Part shown: positions 19,809-29,150 of the stretch, one piece after another
How positions within the stretch are numbered: position 1 is the stretch's first letter
Layout: each line of letters starts with the position of its first letter
Assembly (NCBI GenBank): GCA_028281535.1
Contig: JANQJS010000024.1
Span: 33,536-97,535 of the forward strand
Direction of reading: 5' to 3'
From: Sedimentisphaerales bacterium
GTDB taxonomy: Bacteria; Planctomycetota; Phycisphaerae; Sedimentisphaerales; SM23-30
DNA length: 64,000 bases
The notes under the pieces: model-generated
Databases searched by the model: none
What the model saw: only the letters and a program-made list of their open reading frames with translations
Told to the model about the DNA's origin: nothing
Made by a program: the position numbers and the translations under genes

Positions 19809-22800
19809 ATGTATAACAGGCAAAGACGCTTCATTCATTGTTCTTTGATCATGTTAGCTTTTATCATTTGTTCATGGAGCAACGTTTTTTTATATGCTGA
19901 TCCAGTGATCAGTGAGTTCATGGCAAGTAATCAACAGTCACAGATTGATGGCGATGGTTTATATTCCGATTGGATAGAAATTTACAATCAGGATCCAAAT
20001 GCGATTGATTTGAGTAACTGGTATCTTACAGATAAGTCAGGAAATCTAACCAAATGGCAATTTCCTGATGATGTCGCCCCTTTAGGGCCATTAGAAACGA
20101 TGATTGTTTTTGCTTCAAATAAAGACAATCAAGATTACCAGGATTCAGAGGGGTATTACCATACGACTTTTAGTCTGGATTCTGATGGAGAATATTTGGC
20201 ATTAGTCAAGCCTGATGGTTTGACCATTGTTTCAGAATTCTTACCTGAATTTCCTCAGCAGTTTCAAGATGTTTCTTATGGTTTAGGCATTGGATCTGAT
20301 TCAACTTTTTTTATAGATCCAAATACTTTGGTAGACTATTTTGTGCCAAGTGATAATTCTTTAGCTACGACATGGACGCAAGTTGGATTTAATCATTCAT
20401 GGCTTACAACGAGTAATAATGGTATTGGATATGCCATAGATGATCCAAATGTACAAAACCCTGGTATCAATGAAAATATTGTGGCAAATTGGTCTTTTTC
20501 GTCAGGTGAAACGCCAACCTTAGATAGTTCAAGTAATAATTTGGATGCAACAGTCATCGGTGCGAATTGGTCTTCAGTTGGCTATATAGGTGGTGCATAT
20601 GTTTTTGATGGTGTTGATGATTATCTTACCATTTCAAATACAGAAACGATGAATCATGAGAGTGATTTTTCATGGACGGCTTGGATCAAAACTTCAGGTA
20701 GTGGCTCGGTTATGGCTTTAGCACCTACGGGTTCATGGGATGGCCAATTAGGAGGTAAGTCATTATTTATTGATGAAGAAGGTATTACTTTCGATATCTC
20801 TAATGTTGATAGTGTCTTTGCGACAGTGAATGTTATTGATAATGAATGGCATCATATTGGTCTGACTGTTGAATTTGATAATGAGAATGATATCGTTATT
20901 ATGTATGTTGATGGTGAAGAAGTATCTCGTTCCCTGATAAACGTGGATACCTTTGATGATACAGGGATGGTTTTTAATATTGGATATACCACTTTTGATT
21001 TTCCAGACCAAAGTTTTTTTGAAGGTATGATAGATGAAGTTGCCATTTGGGATAGAGCTTTAACTGCCAATGATGTAGATGGATTGGCATCAGGTGGTAC
21101 AATTAGTGGCAGTCCCATTAATATTAAAGATCTTGGTCATGTCAATTCTGATATTGAATCTATCATGTATGATGTGAACAGTTCTTTGTACCTGAGATTA
21201 CCATTTACTGTAACGGATTTATCGAATATAGATTCTTTAATCTTACAAATGAAATATGATGATGGGTTTATTGCTTACTTAAATGGACAGGAAGTGGCAC
21301 GTCGTGGTATAGGTTTGTCGGATACTGCAACCTGGAATTCTTCGGCTCAATCGGACAACAGTATTTTAGACTTTGAAGATATCAATATAACTTCGAATAT
21401 TAGTGACTTATCAATTGGAAATAATGTTCTAGCCATTCATGGTTTGAATTACTCAGAACCCAATGACCCTGATTTTTTGATAGATGTGAGATTGCAATCC
21501 AATGATATTACATTGTCCATGGTGGAGCGTTATTTTGTGACACCAACGCCTGATGAATTGAATGGAACGGGTCAAAAAAATCTTGGGCCTTTGATTACAC
21601 TGGTTAGTCATACTCCGAATGAACCCAACGATCTTGATAATATACTGGTTAGAGCAACGATTTCGTCGGCATTTGATCCTGTTGATACGAACAATGTGTT
21701 TTTAAACTATCGTGTGATGTACCAGGATGAAGTCTCTGTTCAGATGTTTGATGATGGGGCACATAATGATGGTGCTGCAGGAGATGGCGTTTTCGGGGCA
21801 ACGATCCCTCATTCTGCCTCCAATGATTATGAAATGGTACGTTACTATATAACGGCCAAAGATACGCAAAATATTCCATCGAGATTCCCACCCTTTTTGA
21901 CCAGTCAAACGAGTGAATATCTTGGAACCGTCATTGGCGTTGACTCTTATTCAACGAAAGGGTTACCCATTTTTCATTGGTTTATGGATGACTATGCTGA
22001 AGATCTTGATGGAGACGAAGAAGATGAAGATGATGGAGACGACCCTTTAGATCAATTACCTGTAACTGTCTCAGTACATCAAGCAATGTTTAGCGGAATT
22101 AGTGTAGTAGGTTCACTTTATTTCAATGGTGAATTATATGATAATATTAATAGTAAGGGGGTAGGGTCCCTGCTAGAGACTGGTGGAAAACCTGCAAGAA
22201 ATTTTGAGTTTCATGATGATCATCGATTTAAGTATGATCCTGATCAGCGGCGCGTGGGTGAATTTCGTTTAAATACAACTCAAGCAGATAAATCTTATTT
22301 AAGACAAGTTCTTTCTGATGAAACCTACCTTAAAGCAGGTGTCAAAGTTTCTAAGTCCTTCCCTGTTCAAATAAACCTTAATGGGCAATTTCTAGCGATA
22401 TATATATTTACCGAACATGTTACCAATCGACGTTTTCTGGATCGACATGGATTTAACCCAATGGGATCCTTATTTAAAGGTGGCGGTGGTAATGAAGAGG
22501 AAGTAGGTGATGCTGAAAAGAAATTCCCTAGAAATGGTGGTGGTGTTGAGTTTTCTCTTCTTGATAATGGGGTTTCAGATCAAAATACCCTGGAAGATCG
22601 AACAACGTTTGCCTTTGACAATTTAGATTTGCCGGCAATTGTGAATTATCTGGCAGCGAATGCTATTATCAGTGGTTCTGATCATGTATGGGGTCCCAAT
22701 ATCTATTATTTTTATGATCCGGATACGCAGCTTTGGTCTTTGATCCCATGGGATAATGATTTAACGTTTGGGCGGCATTCTATACCACCATATATTACAG

Positions 22801-25040
22801 GTGAAGATTGGGTGTTAAATGATGAGATTTGGGCTGATGTAGATTATGTTAAGCGATTAGGGGCATCGAGGTCTCCAAGCCATCCATTTATGGGAAGTAA
22901 AGATTATATTCAAGTCGGGGGCGGTTGGCGCAATGTGATTGATCTGATTTTTACTGTTCCTGAAACTAGAGAAATGTATGTCAGGCGTCTACGTTCATTA
23001 ATGGATGACATTCTTCAGCCGCAAGGGATACCTATGGCTGTAAGAGATTTTGAAAAACGAATTGATGAACTGGTATTACTCATCCAAGATGAAGTTCTTC
23101 TCGACAAAACGGTTTGGCAAGATTATGGTCAAACGCAAACATTTGATCAAGCAATTGACTTGTTAAAAAATAACTATTTAGATCCACGTCGAAATCACTT
23201 ATATGTTAATCATCGTGAGGGGAGTAACTGGAAATATACCAGCGCTAATATACCTGGGCCGCAAACGACGAGTCCATTGTTAACGTTTGATTTGGATGAT
23301 CTTGATTTAGGATCAGAAGATATCTTTGAGAGTTATCTTAAGCTGGTAAATAATCATTCTGTTTCGGTTGATATTTCTGGTTGGAAATTAATTGGATCAA
23401 TTAAAATGACCTTTCCTCCAGGTACTGTAATCGGGTCATCTGGAAATACTACTAGCCAATTGTATCTTTCACCAGATGTTGCTTCATTTAAAGCTCGAAC
23501 TGCAAGTCCAAAAGGTGGTGAAGACAACTATGTGCTAGGTAACTTTGAAGGGCAGTTAACGGCTTGGCCACACGAAGTCACTTTATTGGATGATAAAAAT
23601 AATGTCATTGACCAAATAAATTTTACGAGTTCATTGAATAGTATTCAGAAGAATTTAAGAATTACAGAATTGATGTATCATCCTCAGGATCCAAATATTG
23701 GCGCTTTCAATAATGATGATTTTGAGTTTATTGAATTACAAAATATAGGGGCCACCATTCTGGATCTTTCTGGTGTTAGTTTTGTCGATGGTATTGATTT
23801 CTCGATTCCAAATGGAACGTCAATTGATCCTAATGGATTGTTGTTGATTGTCAAAGATCCAAATGCTTTTAATTCACTGTATACCGGACTTCCTGGAAAT
23901 GTTCAAATAATAGGGTCTTATGATGGGCGTTTGTCTAATGGTGGTGAAAATTTGACACTGATTGATTCTATTGGCAATACTATATTAGACTTTAAATACA
24001 AAGATGGTTGGAGGAATAGTACTGATGGCAATGGGAATTCTCTAACAGTGGTGGATCCAAATGCACCTGTGACCCATTGGCAAATCAAAGATCAATGGCG
24101 TCCAAGTAGTGTTTCAGGAGGGACGCCTGGCCAAGTCGATATAAATTTGGATACAGATGGTGATGATGATTTTGTTGATGAAATATTGATTGATAGTTTA
24201 GCCATCAAAGCTGGCAAAACCAGGGAATCATCAAGCGATTCCTTTACTATTTCAGGGACATTGCTTGATCCAAATGATGAAGACTTGTCTAACGCTATTA
24301 TTCTATCAGTAAGTTTCTATAATCTAAATGGTGCTACACCAATATTTCAGCAAGAATTAGATCTTGGGATTTTGCCTTATGGCAGTGATGGTATGCAAAC
24401 ATTTAGTCAAAAATCAAGTAGTGGTATCCAATCGTTGACAATCGATCATAATGCTAATACCTTTTCGGTCCAGGCAAGTAATGTTAATTTGACAGGGTTG
24501 GCTAGCCCAGTGATTCTTGAAATTCAAATGGGTGACTACATTTGTGAAGGTGTTGCTGCAGAATTGAGTTCGGAATATGATTTAGCCGGGCTAGACAGTG
24601 CTCAGTTTACGGATGTTATCAATAGTACCAAACGTATGCCATTAGCATTATTGCAAGGGTATTCCAATGCTCTTCAGGTAACGAAAGCAAAATTTAAACG
24701 AAATGCGACTAAAGCAGACAGTGATTCTTTAAGTGTTTCGGGATTACTTACTACTGCTGGTGATATTGATTTATCAACCGTTGATATAACTATAGAATGG
24801 GGTACTCTTTCATCGACAATCCCAGCTCAATCAGATGGAATAAGTCTGAAAGGGACCAGTAGTTTGAAATATAAAAAACCAAAAGGTTCAGATATCGCTT
24901 TTTCTTCAGTACAGATCGATTTGACTAAAGGAATCTTTAAAGTTTCAGCAAAGAAGGTCAATATCGGAGATCAGGAGAACCCAACAAACTTCAGAATTTC
25001 CTTTGGCACATTCGATCAATCTGAATCGGTGAACTGGTAA
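19809..25040 (+). CDS. giant exported CotH / lamin-tail / LamG surface protein
   Basis: 1743 residues from the ATG at 19809, which has GGGAGG six bases upstream; an in-frame TTG at 19758 lacks such a site. Order of parts: signal peptide (SLIMLAFIICSWSNVFLYA); lamin-tail domain at about 30-130 (VISEFMASNQQ, DWIEIYNQ); LamG-like domain at about 219-427 (YVFDGVDDYLTISN, WHHIGLTVEF); CotH kinase-like domain at about 750-1130 with the catalytic-type PWDNDLTFG near 980; two further lamin-tail domains at about 1148-1275 and 1281-1434; two related C-terminal modules (1460-1585 and 1615-1743). The acidic tract DEEDEDDGDDP precedes CotH. CotH enzymes are known protein kinases with an atypical fold; substrates here are unknown. 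Extracellular or outer-surface location is inferred. Confidence 0.9.
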   Translation: MYNRQRRFIHCSLIMLAFIICSWSNVFLYADPVISEFMASNQQSQIDGDGLYSDWIEIYNQDPNAIDLSNWYLTDKSGNLTKWQFPDDVAPLGPLETMIVFASNKDNQDYQDSEGYYHTTFSLDSDGEYLALVKPDGLTIVSEFLPEFPQQFQDVSYGLGIGSDSTFFIDPNTLVDYFVPSDNSLATTWTQVGFNHSWLTTSNNGIGYAIDDPNVQNPGINENIVANWSFSSGETPTLDSSSNNLDATVIGANWSSVGYIGGAYVFDGVDDYLTISNTETMNHESDFSWTAWIKTSGSGSVMALAPTGSWDGQLGGKSLFIDEEGITFDISNVDSVFATVNVIDNEWHHIGLTVEFDNENDIVIMYVDGEEVSRSLINVDTFDDTGMVFNIGYTTFDFPDQSFFEGMIDEVAIWDRALTANDVDGLASGGTISGSPINIKDLGHVNSDIESIMYDVNSSLYLRLPFTVTDLSNIDSLILQMKYDDGFIAYLNGQEVARRGIGLSDTATWNSSAQSDNSILDFEDINITSNISDLSIGNNVLAIHGLNYSEPNDPDFLIDVRLQSNDITLSMVERYFVTPTPDELNGTGQKNLGPLITLVSHTPNEPNDLDNILVRATISSAFDPVDTNNVFLNYRVMYQDEVSVQMFDDGAHNDGAAGDGVFGATIPHSASNDYEMVRYYITAKDTQNIPSRFPPFLTSQTSEYLGTVIGVDSYSTKGLPIFHWFMDDYAEDLDGDEEDEDDGDDPLDQLPVTVSVHQAMFSGISVVGSLYFNGELYDNINSKGVGSLLETGGKPARNFEFHDDHRFKYDPDQRRVGEFRLNTTQADKSYLRQVLSDETYLKAGVKVSKSFPVQINLNGQFLAIYIFTEHVTNRRFLDRHGFNPMGSLFKGGGGNEEEVGDAEKKFPRNGGGVEFSLLDNGVSDQNTLEDRTTFAFDNLDLPAIVNYLAANAIISGSDHVWGPNIYYFYDPDTQLWSLIPWDNDLTFGRHSIPPYITGEDWVLNDEIWADVDYVKRLGASRSPSHPFMGSKDYIQVGGGWRNVIDLIFTVPETREMYVRRLRSLMDDILQPQGIPMAVRDFEKRIDELVLLIQDEVLLDKTVWQDYGQTQTFDQAIDLLKNNYLDPRRNHLYVNHREGSNWKYTSANIPGPQTTSPLLTFDLDDLDLGSEDIFESYLKLVNNHSVSVDISGWKLIGSIKMTFPPGTVIGSSGNTTSQLYLSPDVASFKARTASPKGGEDNYVLGNFEGQLTAWPHEVTLLDDKNNVIDQINFTSSLNSIQKNLRITELMYHPQDPNIGAFNNDDFEFIELQNIGATILDLSGVSFVDGIDFSIPNGTSIDPNGLLLIVKDPNAFNSLYTGLPGNVQIIGSYDGRLSNGGENLTLIDSIGNTILDFKYKDGWRNSTDGNGNSLTVVDPNAPVTHWQIKDQWRPSSVSGGTPGQVDINLDTDGDDDFVDEILIDSLAIKAGKTRESSSDSFTISGTLLDPNDEDLSNAIILSVSFYNLNGATPIFQQELDLGILPYGSDGMQTFSQKSSSGIQSLTIDHNANTFSVQASNVNLTGLASPVILEIQMGDYICEGVAAELSSEYDLAGLDSAQFTDVINSTKRMPLALLQGYSNALQVTKAKFKRNATKADSDSLSVSGLLTTAGDIDLSTVDITIEWGTLSSTIPAQSDGISLKGTSSLKYKKPKGSDIAFSSVQIDLTKGIFKVSAKKVNIGDQENPTNFRISFGTFDQSESVNW

Positions 25041-25081
25041 TCGATCAATAATTTAATACCGCGGTATCCACGTTACTCGAA

Positions 25082-25110
25082 AGCCGGGCAATAACTGCCC
25101 GGCTTTTTTT
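25082..25110 (+). terminator. strong intrinsic terminator of the CotH gene
   Basis: The stem GCCGGGCA (25083-25090) / TGCCCGGC (25096-25103) has a 5-base loop and is followed by seven Ts. Confidence 0.85.
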
Positions 25111-25217
25111 ATTACCATCTTCGTTGTATTTAGAGAAATATTTATAAGTTATCTCGAGCGAAGTCGATAGATCTGACACTTTAGAAATTCCCCAATCGAC
25201 CGAATGACATATTGTCT

Positions 25218-25997
25218 TTAAATAGATATCTGGCCCTGAAAATACTTGATTGCTTGTCCAGAAAGATAAACTCGTTCATCGCCAAGTTCGCAGATTAATT
25301 CACCGCCACGCTGTGACAATTGTGCTGCGGATAAACTTGTCTTATTGAGTCTCTCAGCCCAGTAGGGTGTCAGGCTACAATGGGCACTTCCAGTAACCGG
25401 GTCTTCAGGAATCCCCGCATTGGGTGCAAAAAACCTTGATACAAAATCATGCTGTTTTCCAGGCGCTGTGATAATAACGCCTCGAAGATCATTATTTGAG
25501 AGTTGTTTGAAATCAGGTTCGATATTACGAACCGTCATTTCATCTTCAAACACCACAATGTAATCACTGGCTTGTAATATTGCGTATGGGATTTCGTTGA
25601 TACCTGCATCGATAAAATCAGGACATTGGCAGCTTCTGGGGTTTTCCATCGGAAAGTTCAATGTTAATATATCATCCTGACGTGTGACAATTAGTTTGCC
25701 GCTTTTTGATTTAAATACAATCTCAGGGGTATTGATATTCAACTCATTAAATAAGACAAAAGCACTAGCCAGTGTGGCATGTCCACATAAATCGACTTCA
25801 ACAGTCGGAGTAAACCAACGTAATTGCCAGGAATCTTTGTCGTTAACCAGAAAAGCTGTTTCTGATAGATTGTTTTCCATGGCAATGCATTGCAGTATAG
25901 AATCGTCCAGCCACTCATCAAGAAGGCAAACAGCTGCCGGGTTACCTCTAAACGTTTCAGAAGTAAATGCGTCAATTTGATATAGAGGCAAATCCAT
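25218..25997 (-). CDS. PhzF-family isomerase/epimerase
   Basis: 259 residues with the PhzF fold signature: IDAFTSETFRGNPAAVCLL at the start, the catalytic Glu46 in NLSETAFLV, LCGHATLASAFVLF, and DPVTGSAHCSLTPYW. Phenazine enzyme PhzF is the named member, but most homologues outside phenazine clusters have unknown substrates, and no phenazine genes are here. Its start overlaps the end of the rhodanese gene by 26 bases, so the two are translationally coupled. Confidence 0.92.
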   Translation of the reverse strand: MDLPLYQIDAFTSETFRGNPAAVCLLDEWLDDSILQCIAMENNLSETAFLVNDKDSWQLRWFTPTVEVDLCGHATLASAFVLFNELNINTPEIVFKSKSGKLIVTRQDDILTLNFPMENPRSCQCPDFIDAGINEIPYAILQASDYIVVFEDEMTVRNIEPDFKQLSNNDLRGVIITAPGKQHDFVSRFFAPNAGIPEDPVTGSAHCSLTPYWAERLNKTSLSAAQLSQRGGELICELGDERVYLSGQAIKYFQGQISI

Positions 25998-26469
25998 CTT
26001 TGATCACACCTTTCTTGGCAAACAGATTGATACTGAATCGATTTCGAATCAGTGAGTAAAGTGAAAAAACGGATCGTTTAGTGGGCAGCAGTAAATTCGC
26101 AGACCCAAGTTTACCTTCGGTGGGATACTCTTCTCGTTTCCACCATTCTAGTCCACCAATTAATTCTCTCACATTAAATCCTAGCTTGGTCATATTTAAT
26201 GCACCTTTGGTTGATGCATTGCAGCCAATACCATCACAATAGACGACAATAAGTGCATTAGGATTTAACTCGCTGGTTGTTAATTTATTCATTTTTGTAT
26301 GTGGTATATGTGTTGCGCCGGGGATATGCTCTGTTTGAAAGCTTTCTTTGTTTCTTGAATCGATGACAACCACATTTTCTTTACACCGTAATTTTTCTTT
26401 TAAATCCCACGAATCAATTTCGTAGGATAATTTAGACGCATAAAAACATTCTTGGTCCCTCATTATCAT
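25972..26469 (-). CDS. rhodanese-domain protein
   Basis: 165 residues. A rhodanese domain is at about 18-115: VVVIDSRNKESFQTEHIPGA, the active-loop cysteine in VVYCDGIGCNAST, and ELIGGLEWWK. Sulfurtransferase activity is plausible because the loop Cys is kept. The C-terminal 50 residues (SVFSLYSLIRNRFSINLF) are not part of the domain and are unrecognised. GGGAAAATG-type spacing is seen at the start. Second gene of the minus-strand group GNAT - rhodanese - PhzF. Confidence 0.85.
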   Translation of the reverse strand: MIMRDQECFYASKLSYEIDSWDLKEKLRCKENVVVIDSRNKESFQTEHIPGATHIPHTKMNKLTTSELNPNALIVVYCDGIGCNASTKGALNMTKLGFNVRELIGGLEWWKREEYPTEGKLGSANLLLPTKRSVFSLYSLIRNRFSINLFAKKGVIKDGFASISN

Positions 26470-26532
26470 TTTCCCTTTATGTTAGTAAATCAAGAATAAA
26501 ATACACTCCATCTCGATCGTGCCCATATTTCT

Positions 26533-26988
26533 TTATTCATCCAATACATATTGACTCCTTAGGATGTCAAACACTTGTACATATTCATAGCCATCTTTGT
26601 AAGTAATGTCATGGCTCAATCCAATACGGTTTAAGGTTGTAATAGCATTTTCCGTTACTGGATCCAAAATCGTATAGATACGATTCAGTTCCATATTTTC
26701 AAGGCCAAGCTGTATGACTGCTTGAGCGGCTTCGATATGATATTCTTTGTCGATACAATCATATTCAACCCAGAATCTCATTTCTCCTTGGTTTTTCTGT
26801 TTATCGATTTCCAGAGTAATAGAACCTACCAATTGCCCCGTACTTCGATTGATCATAACTAGTGTAAGTTCCTGGTTGGGATTTGCCTCATAGCCATATC
26901 CATTCAAGCGGTCAGTGGCAAGTTGGCCACTTGGGATATAAGGCCGCAAAATTAATCGATCCGTTTCTAATGGATTTTGTAATATCAT
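26533..26988 (-). CDS. GNAT-family N-acetyltransferase (RimJ/RimL type)
   Basis: 151 residues, starting with an ideal ribosome site AAGGAGATATTATC ATG. The N-terminus (METDRLILRP-like: LETDRLILRPYI) and the central VGSITLEID / MRFWVEYDCIDKEYHIEAAQ / NRIYTILDP / NAITTLNRIGL motifs are those of ribosomal-protein-type acetyltransferases. It is slightly short for the family because the loop after strand 1 is trimmed. The substrate is unknown. It opens the GNAT - rhodanese - PhzF group. Confidence 0.85.
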   Translation of the reverse strand: MILQNPLETDRLILRPYIPSGQLATDRLNGYGYEANPNQELTLVMINRSTGQLVGSITLEIDKQKNQGEMRFWVEYDCIDKEYHIEAAQAVIQLGLENMELNRIYTILDPVTENAITTLNRIGLSHDITYKDGYEYVQVFDILRSQYVLDE

Positions 26989-27018
26989 GATAATATCTCC
27001 TTATTCTGATGTTGTTTC

Positions 27019-27030
27019 TCTGCGCGCAGA
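27019..27030. promoter_or_regulatory. GC-rich 12-bp palindrome upstream of the GNAT gene
   Basis: TCTGCGCGCAGA is a perfect palindrome in otherwise AT-rich DNA, 31 bases before the GNAT start. It could be an operator; no cognate regulator is known in the window. Confidence 0.3.
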
Positions 27031-27079
27031 TTCCCTATGAACACTGTCGCGTTTGTTAATTAAAAGATTGTTCTCAGCC

Positions 27080-27120
27080 TAAAAAAAAAGCCTTCCGAAC
27101 TTTTGGAGCTTCGGAAGGCT
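27080..27120 (-). terminator. strong terminator of the 46-codon gene, usable on both strands
   Basis: A perfect 11-bp stem, AGCCTTCCGAA (27089-27099) with TTCGGAAGGCT (27110-27120). On the minus strand it is followed by nine Ts (27088-27080). Confidence 0.85.
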
Positions 27121-27149
27121 TTTGAATTCTAAGTTATGTTTAACTCAAT

Positions 27150-27290
27150 TTACCATCCGGCAGCTCCACATGAAGTTGATTTATTAAATGTGATCGCTGA
27201 AACCATAATATGGCTAGACAGGCATACCATCACTGACCACACGGAACGTGTTACATTTTGATAGTTTGAATGTCTTTGAGTTAAGTTCAT
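27150..27290 (-). CDS. 46-residue orphan peptide with its own promoter and terminator
   Basis: ATG at 27290 to TAA at 27150. GAAAG lies upstream at a usable distance, a weak ribosome site. The peptide starts MNLTQRHSNYQNVTRS, has a hydrophobic centre (VWSVMVCLSSHIMVSAITF), and ends NKSTSCGAAGW. It is the only ORF between a TTGACA-17-TATTCT promoter and an 11-bp terminator, and the predicted transcript is about 240 bases. It may be a small membrane peptide, a precursor peptide, or the unit may be a small RNA with an incidental ORF. Not recognised. Confidence 0.5.
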   Translation of the reverse strand: MNLTQRHSNYQNVTRSVWSVMVCLSSHIMVSAITFNKSTSCGAAGW

Positions 27291-27324
27291 ATTAATTCTT
27301 TCGGTTTCTAGTAATTATTTCTTT

Positions 27325-27353
27325 AGAATAATCGGATGAAAAGGAATTGTCAA
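27325..27353 (-). promoter_or_regulatory. promoter of the 46-codon gene
   Basis: On the minus strand TTGACA (27353-27348), 17 bases, TATTCT (27330-27325). The predicted start is near 27318, 28 bases before the ATG. It lies immediately after the stop of the SRPBCC gene. Confidence 0.6.
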
Positions 27354-27358
27354 CATAA

Positions 27359-27895
27359 TTATTGTTTTTGTTCGCAAGCTACTTTTAGCTTTTGCAGGCC
27401 CATATCAAAGAATTGCGCATTGACTGATTTCATGACGATTGCTAAATAGCCTCCCATGACAGGCGTTTTCATATCGCCTTGCATGGTCCAGGTTACCAGT
27501 GTATTGCCATTGGTTTCACTCGCTTGGTAATTAATAGTCGCAAAGCATTTATATTTATCCTGGTTAAAATAGAGATCATAGGCGATGCCATTTTCGTCAC
27601 TTTGGGCGAATTCTAATCTGCCGTCACCACTATCAGGTATGGTCCAGCTTTGGGAGGCTCCTTTGCCCTGTGTAATTTCTCCTAATGTGATTAAAATACC
27701 TGAATTATCACTACGCCATGGTTCCCAGTGATCCCATTGCGTCAAGTCGTTGACAAATGAGTGAATTCGAGTTTTATCTGCCTGGATAGTAATTGTCCGT
27801 TTAATTTCATACTCTGTTGGAAGAATGAGTCCGATGATGATGAAAATGGCTAGGATAATTCCGACAACGATCAGGATTCGCTTAAAAATTTTCAT
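27359..27895 (-). CDS. SRPBCC-family (polyketide cyclase-like) protein with N-terminal membrane anchor
   Basis: 178 residues. Residues 5-27 form a membrane helix (ILIVVGIILAIFIIIGLIL). A START/SRPBCC ligand-binding fold follows: YEIKRTITIQADKTRIHSFV, LTQWDHWEPW, and the C-terminal helix with MKSVNAQFFDMGLQKLK. These proteins bind hydrophobic ligands; the ligand here is unknown. Single gene, divergent from the peroxiredoxin gene. Confidence 0.88.
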   Translation of the reverse strand: MKIFKRILIVVGIILAIFIIIGLILPTEYEIKRTITIQADKTRIHSFVNDLTQWDHWEPWRSDNSGILITLGEITQGKGASQSWTIPDSGDGRLEFAQSDENGIAYDLYFNQDKYKCFATINYQASETNGNTLVTWTMQGDMKTPVMGGYLAIVMKSVNAQFFDMGLQKLKVACEQKQ

Positions 27896-27984
27896 TGCAT
27901 TGTCCCATTAAAAGATTAATTTATAGATTGTTCGCTTATTTGTCTCTAGGTTAACGCAAAATAAAATGGATGCAATCATAAATT

Positions 27985-28449
27985 ATGGACGAGATAATAG
28001 CACCCGATTTTACTCTTCAAGCCCACAACGGTGAGATGATTACATTGTCAGAACAAATCCAGAAATCGCCGGCTATGTTGGTGTTTTACCCAGGAGATTT
28101 TACTCCGGTTTGTACGGCCCAGTTGTGTGACTATCGCGATAATATTGATTTATTTGATCAGTTGAATGTGACGATTTTTGGTATTAGTAAAAACTCAGTC
28201 GAACAACATAAAAAATTTGCAGAGCAAAAGCAGTTTTCGTTTTTATTGTTAACCGATCCCAAAAATAGGGTCGCTAAGGCTTTTGGTTGCACCTCAAAAT
28301 ATTTGCTGGGGATGGTTAGCCGAGCGATTGTCGTTGTCAACATGAATGGAGAAATCATCTATAAGTATGTTGAATCGATACCCATGACACGTCGAAAAGC
28401 GGATGAGATTGTTTTACAAATCAAAGATAAGCTTTCAGATCTTTCTTAG
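27985..28449 (+). CDS. peroxiredoxin of the BCP/PrxQ type
   Basis: 154 residues, the family length. Reduces peroxides with the peroxidatic Cys43 (FTPVCTAQLCDY) and the probable resolving Cys48 five residues later, the PrxQ alpha-type spacing. APDFTLQAHNGE and LVFYPGDFTPVC are the family fold motifs; Thr40 and Arg117-type residues are in place. No Shine-Dalgarno is obvious. Faces the DUF1648 gene tail to tail. Confidence 0.93.
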   Translation: MDEIIAPDFTLQAHNGEMITLSEQIQKSPAMLVFYPGDFTPVCTAQLCDYRDNIDLFDQLNVTIFGISKNSVEQHKKFAEQKQFSFLLLTDPKNRVAKAFGCTSKYLLGMVSRAIVVVNMNGEIIYKYVESIPMTRRKADEIVLQIKDKLSDLS

Positions 28450-28466
28450 TATTCTATCCCATTTTA

Positions 28467-28970
28467 TTATTGTGTGGATGGGATCTTCGTGAAATGCATA
28501 CAAAATCGGTAGGTCCATATGATGATACAAATCATAAAAATGGCAAAACAGGTCCACATAATACCGCTTTTAAAGTGGACTGGATTTACCAAATTGGCTC
28601 GATACCCTAATTCAAATGCAATTAGCATAAAAACGATGGTTATGATTCCCATAATATCTAATTTATCTAGAAAATAGATTAATGTATTCTGACGTCTTTC
28701 AGGCGAAAGCCAGTAATCCTTATTGGGTAGATTGATCAATCTATTGGGAGTCTTATGGATGAATAGGGGAAAACTTAAAAACATACCTGTCAAAAATAAA
28801 ATGCTACCGATAGCAAGTCCCACATAACGGTCTTTAGACATGCTGCTGACAGGGGTTCCACTGGCATCAAAACGGCTGGCCATAATCTCAGGCATGTGTG
28901 GCTGATAGTAGATTCCCTGAATAACACCTGTTAATAATAAGGCAAAATAAATGAAGTAAACCTTTTTCAT
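28467..28970 (-). CDS. DUF1648-domain membrane protein
   Basis: 167 residues with four likely membrane helices. The N-terminal half has the DUF1648 signature (PHMPEIMASRFDASGTPVSSMSK), as found in SdpI-like immunity proteins and their regulators. The middle loop (KDYWLSPERRQNT) is typical of the related YhhN/SdpI set. Function unknown. ATGGAGG-type site before the start (CCTCCAT on plus). Confidence 0.85.
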   Translation of the reverse strand: MKKVYFIYFALLLTGVIQGIYYQPHMPEIMASRFDASGTPVSSMSKDRYVGLAIGSILFLTGMFLSFPLFIHKTPNRLINLPNKDYWLSPERRQNTLIYFLDKLDIMGIITIVFMLIAFELGYRANLVNPVHFKSGIMWTCFAIFMICIIIWTYRFCMHFTKIPSTQ

Positions 28971-29150
28971 GTTAAACCTCCATTATAAAAAATGCTCTCG
29001 ACTTTTCTTCTTAAAAGTTAACAGATTTTTTAATAAAGATAAACATAATTGTTTGACTAAATTTACGTCTTAACTTTTTATTAGAATTATTAGGCAGGTT
29101 TGTTATATGAAAATAAATTGAATTTGCGTAGATTTTCTTGAAATGATAGA

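Noticed and set aside
25218..25997. Phenazine biosynthesis cluster
   Set aside because: PhzF homologue is alone, with rhodanese and GNAT genes; no phzA-E or phzG relatives are present.
28456..28484. ATCCCAT / ATGGGAT hairpin between the convergent peroxiredoxin and DUF1648 genes
   Set aside because: No T-run on either side and a long loop, so not a convincing terminator.
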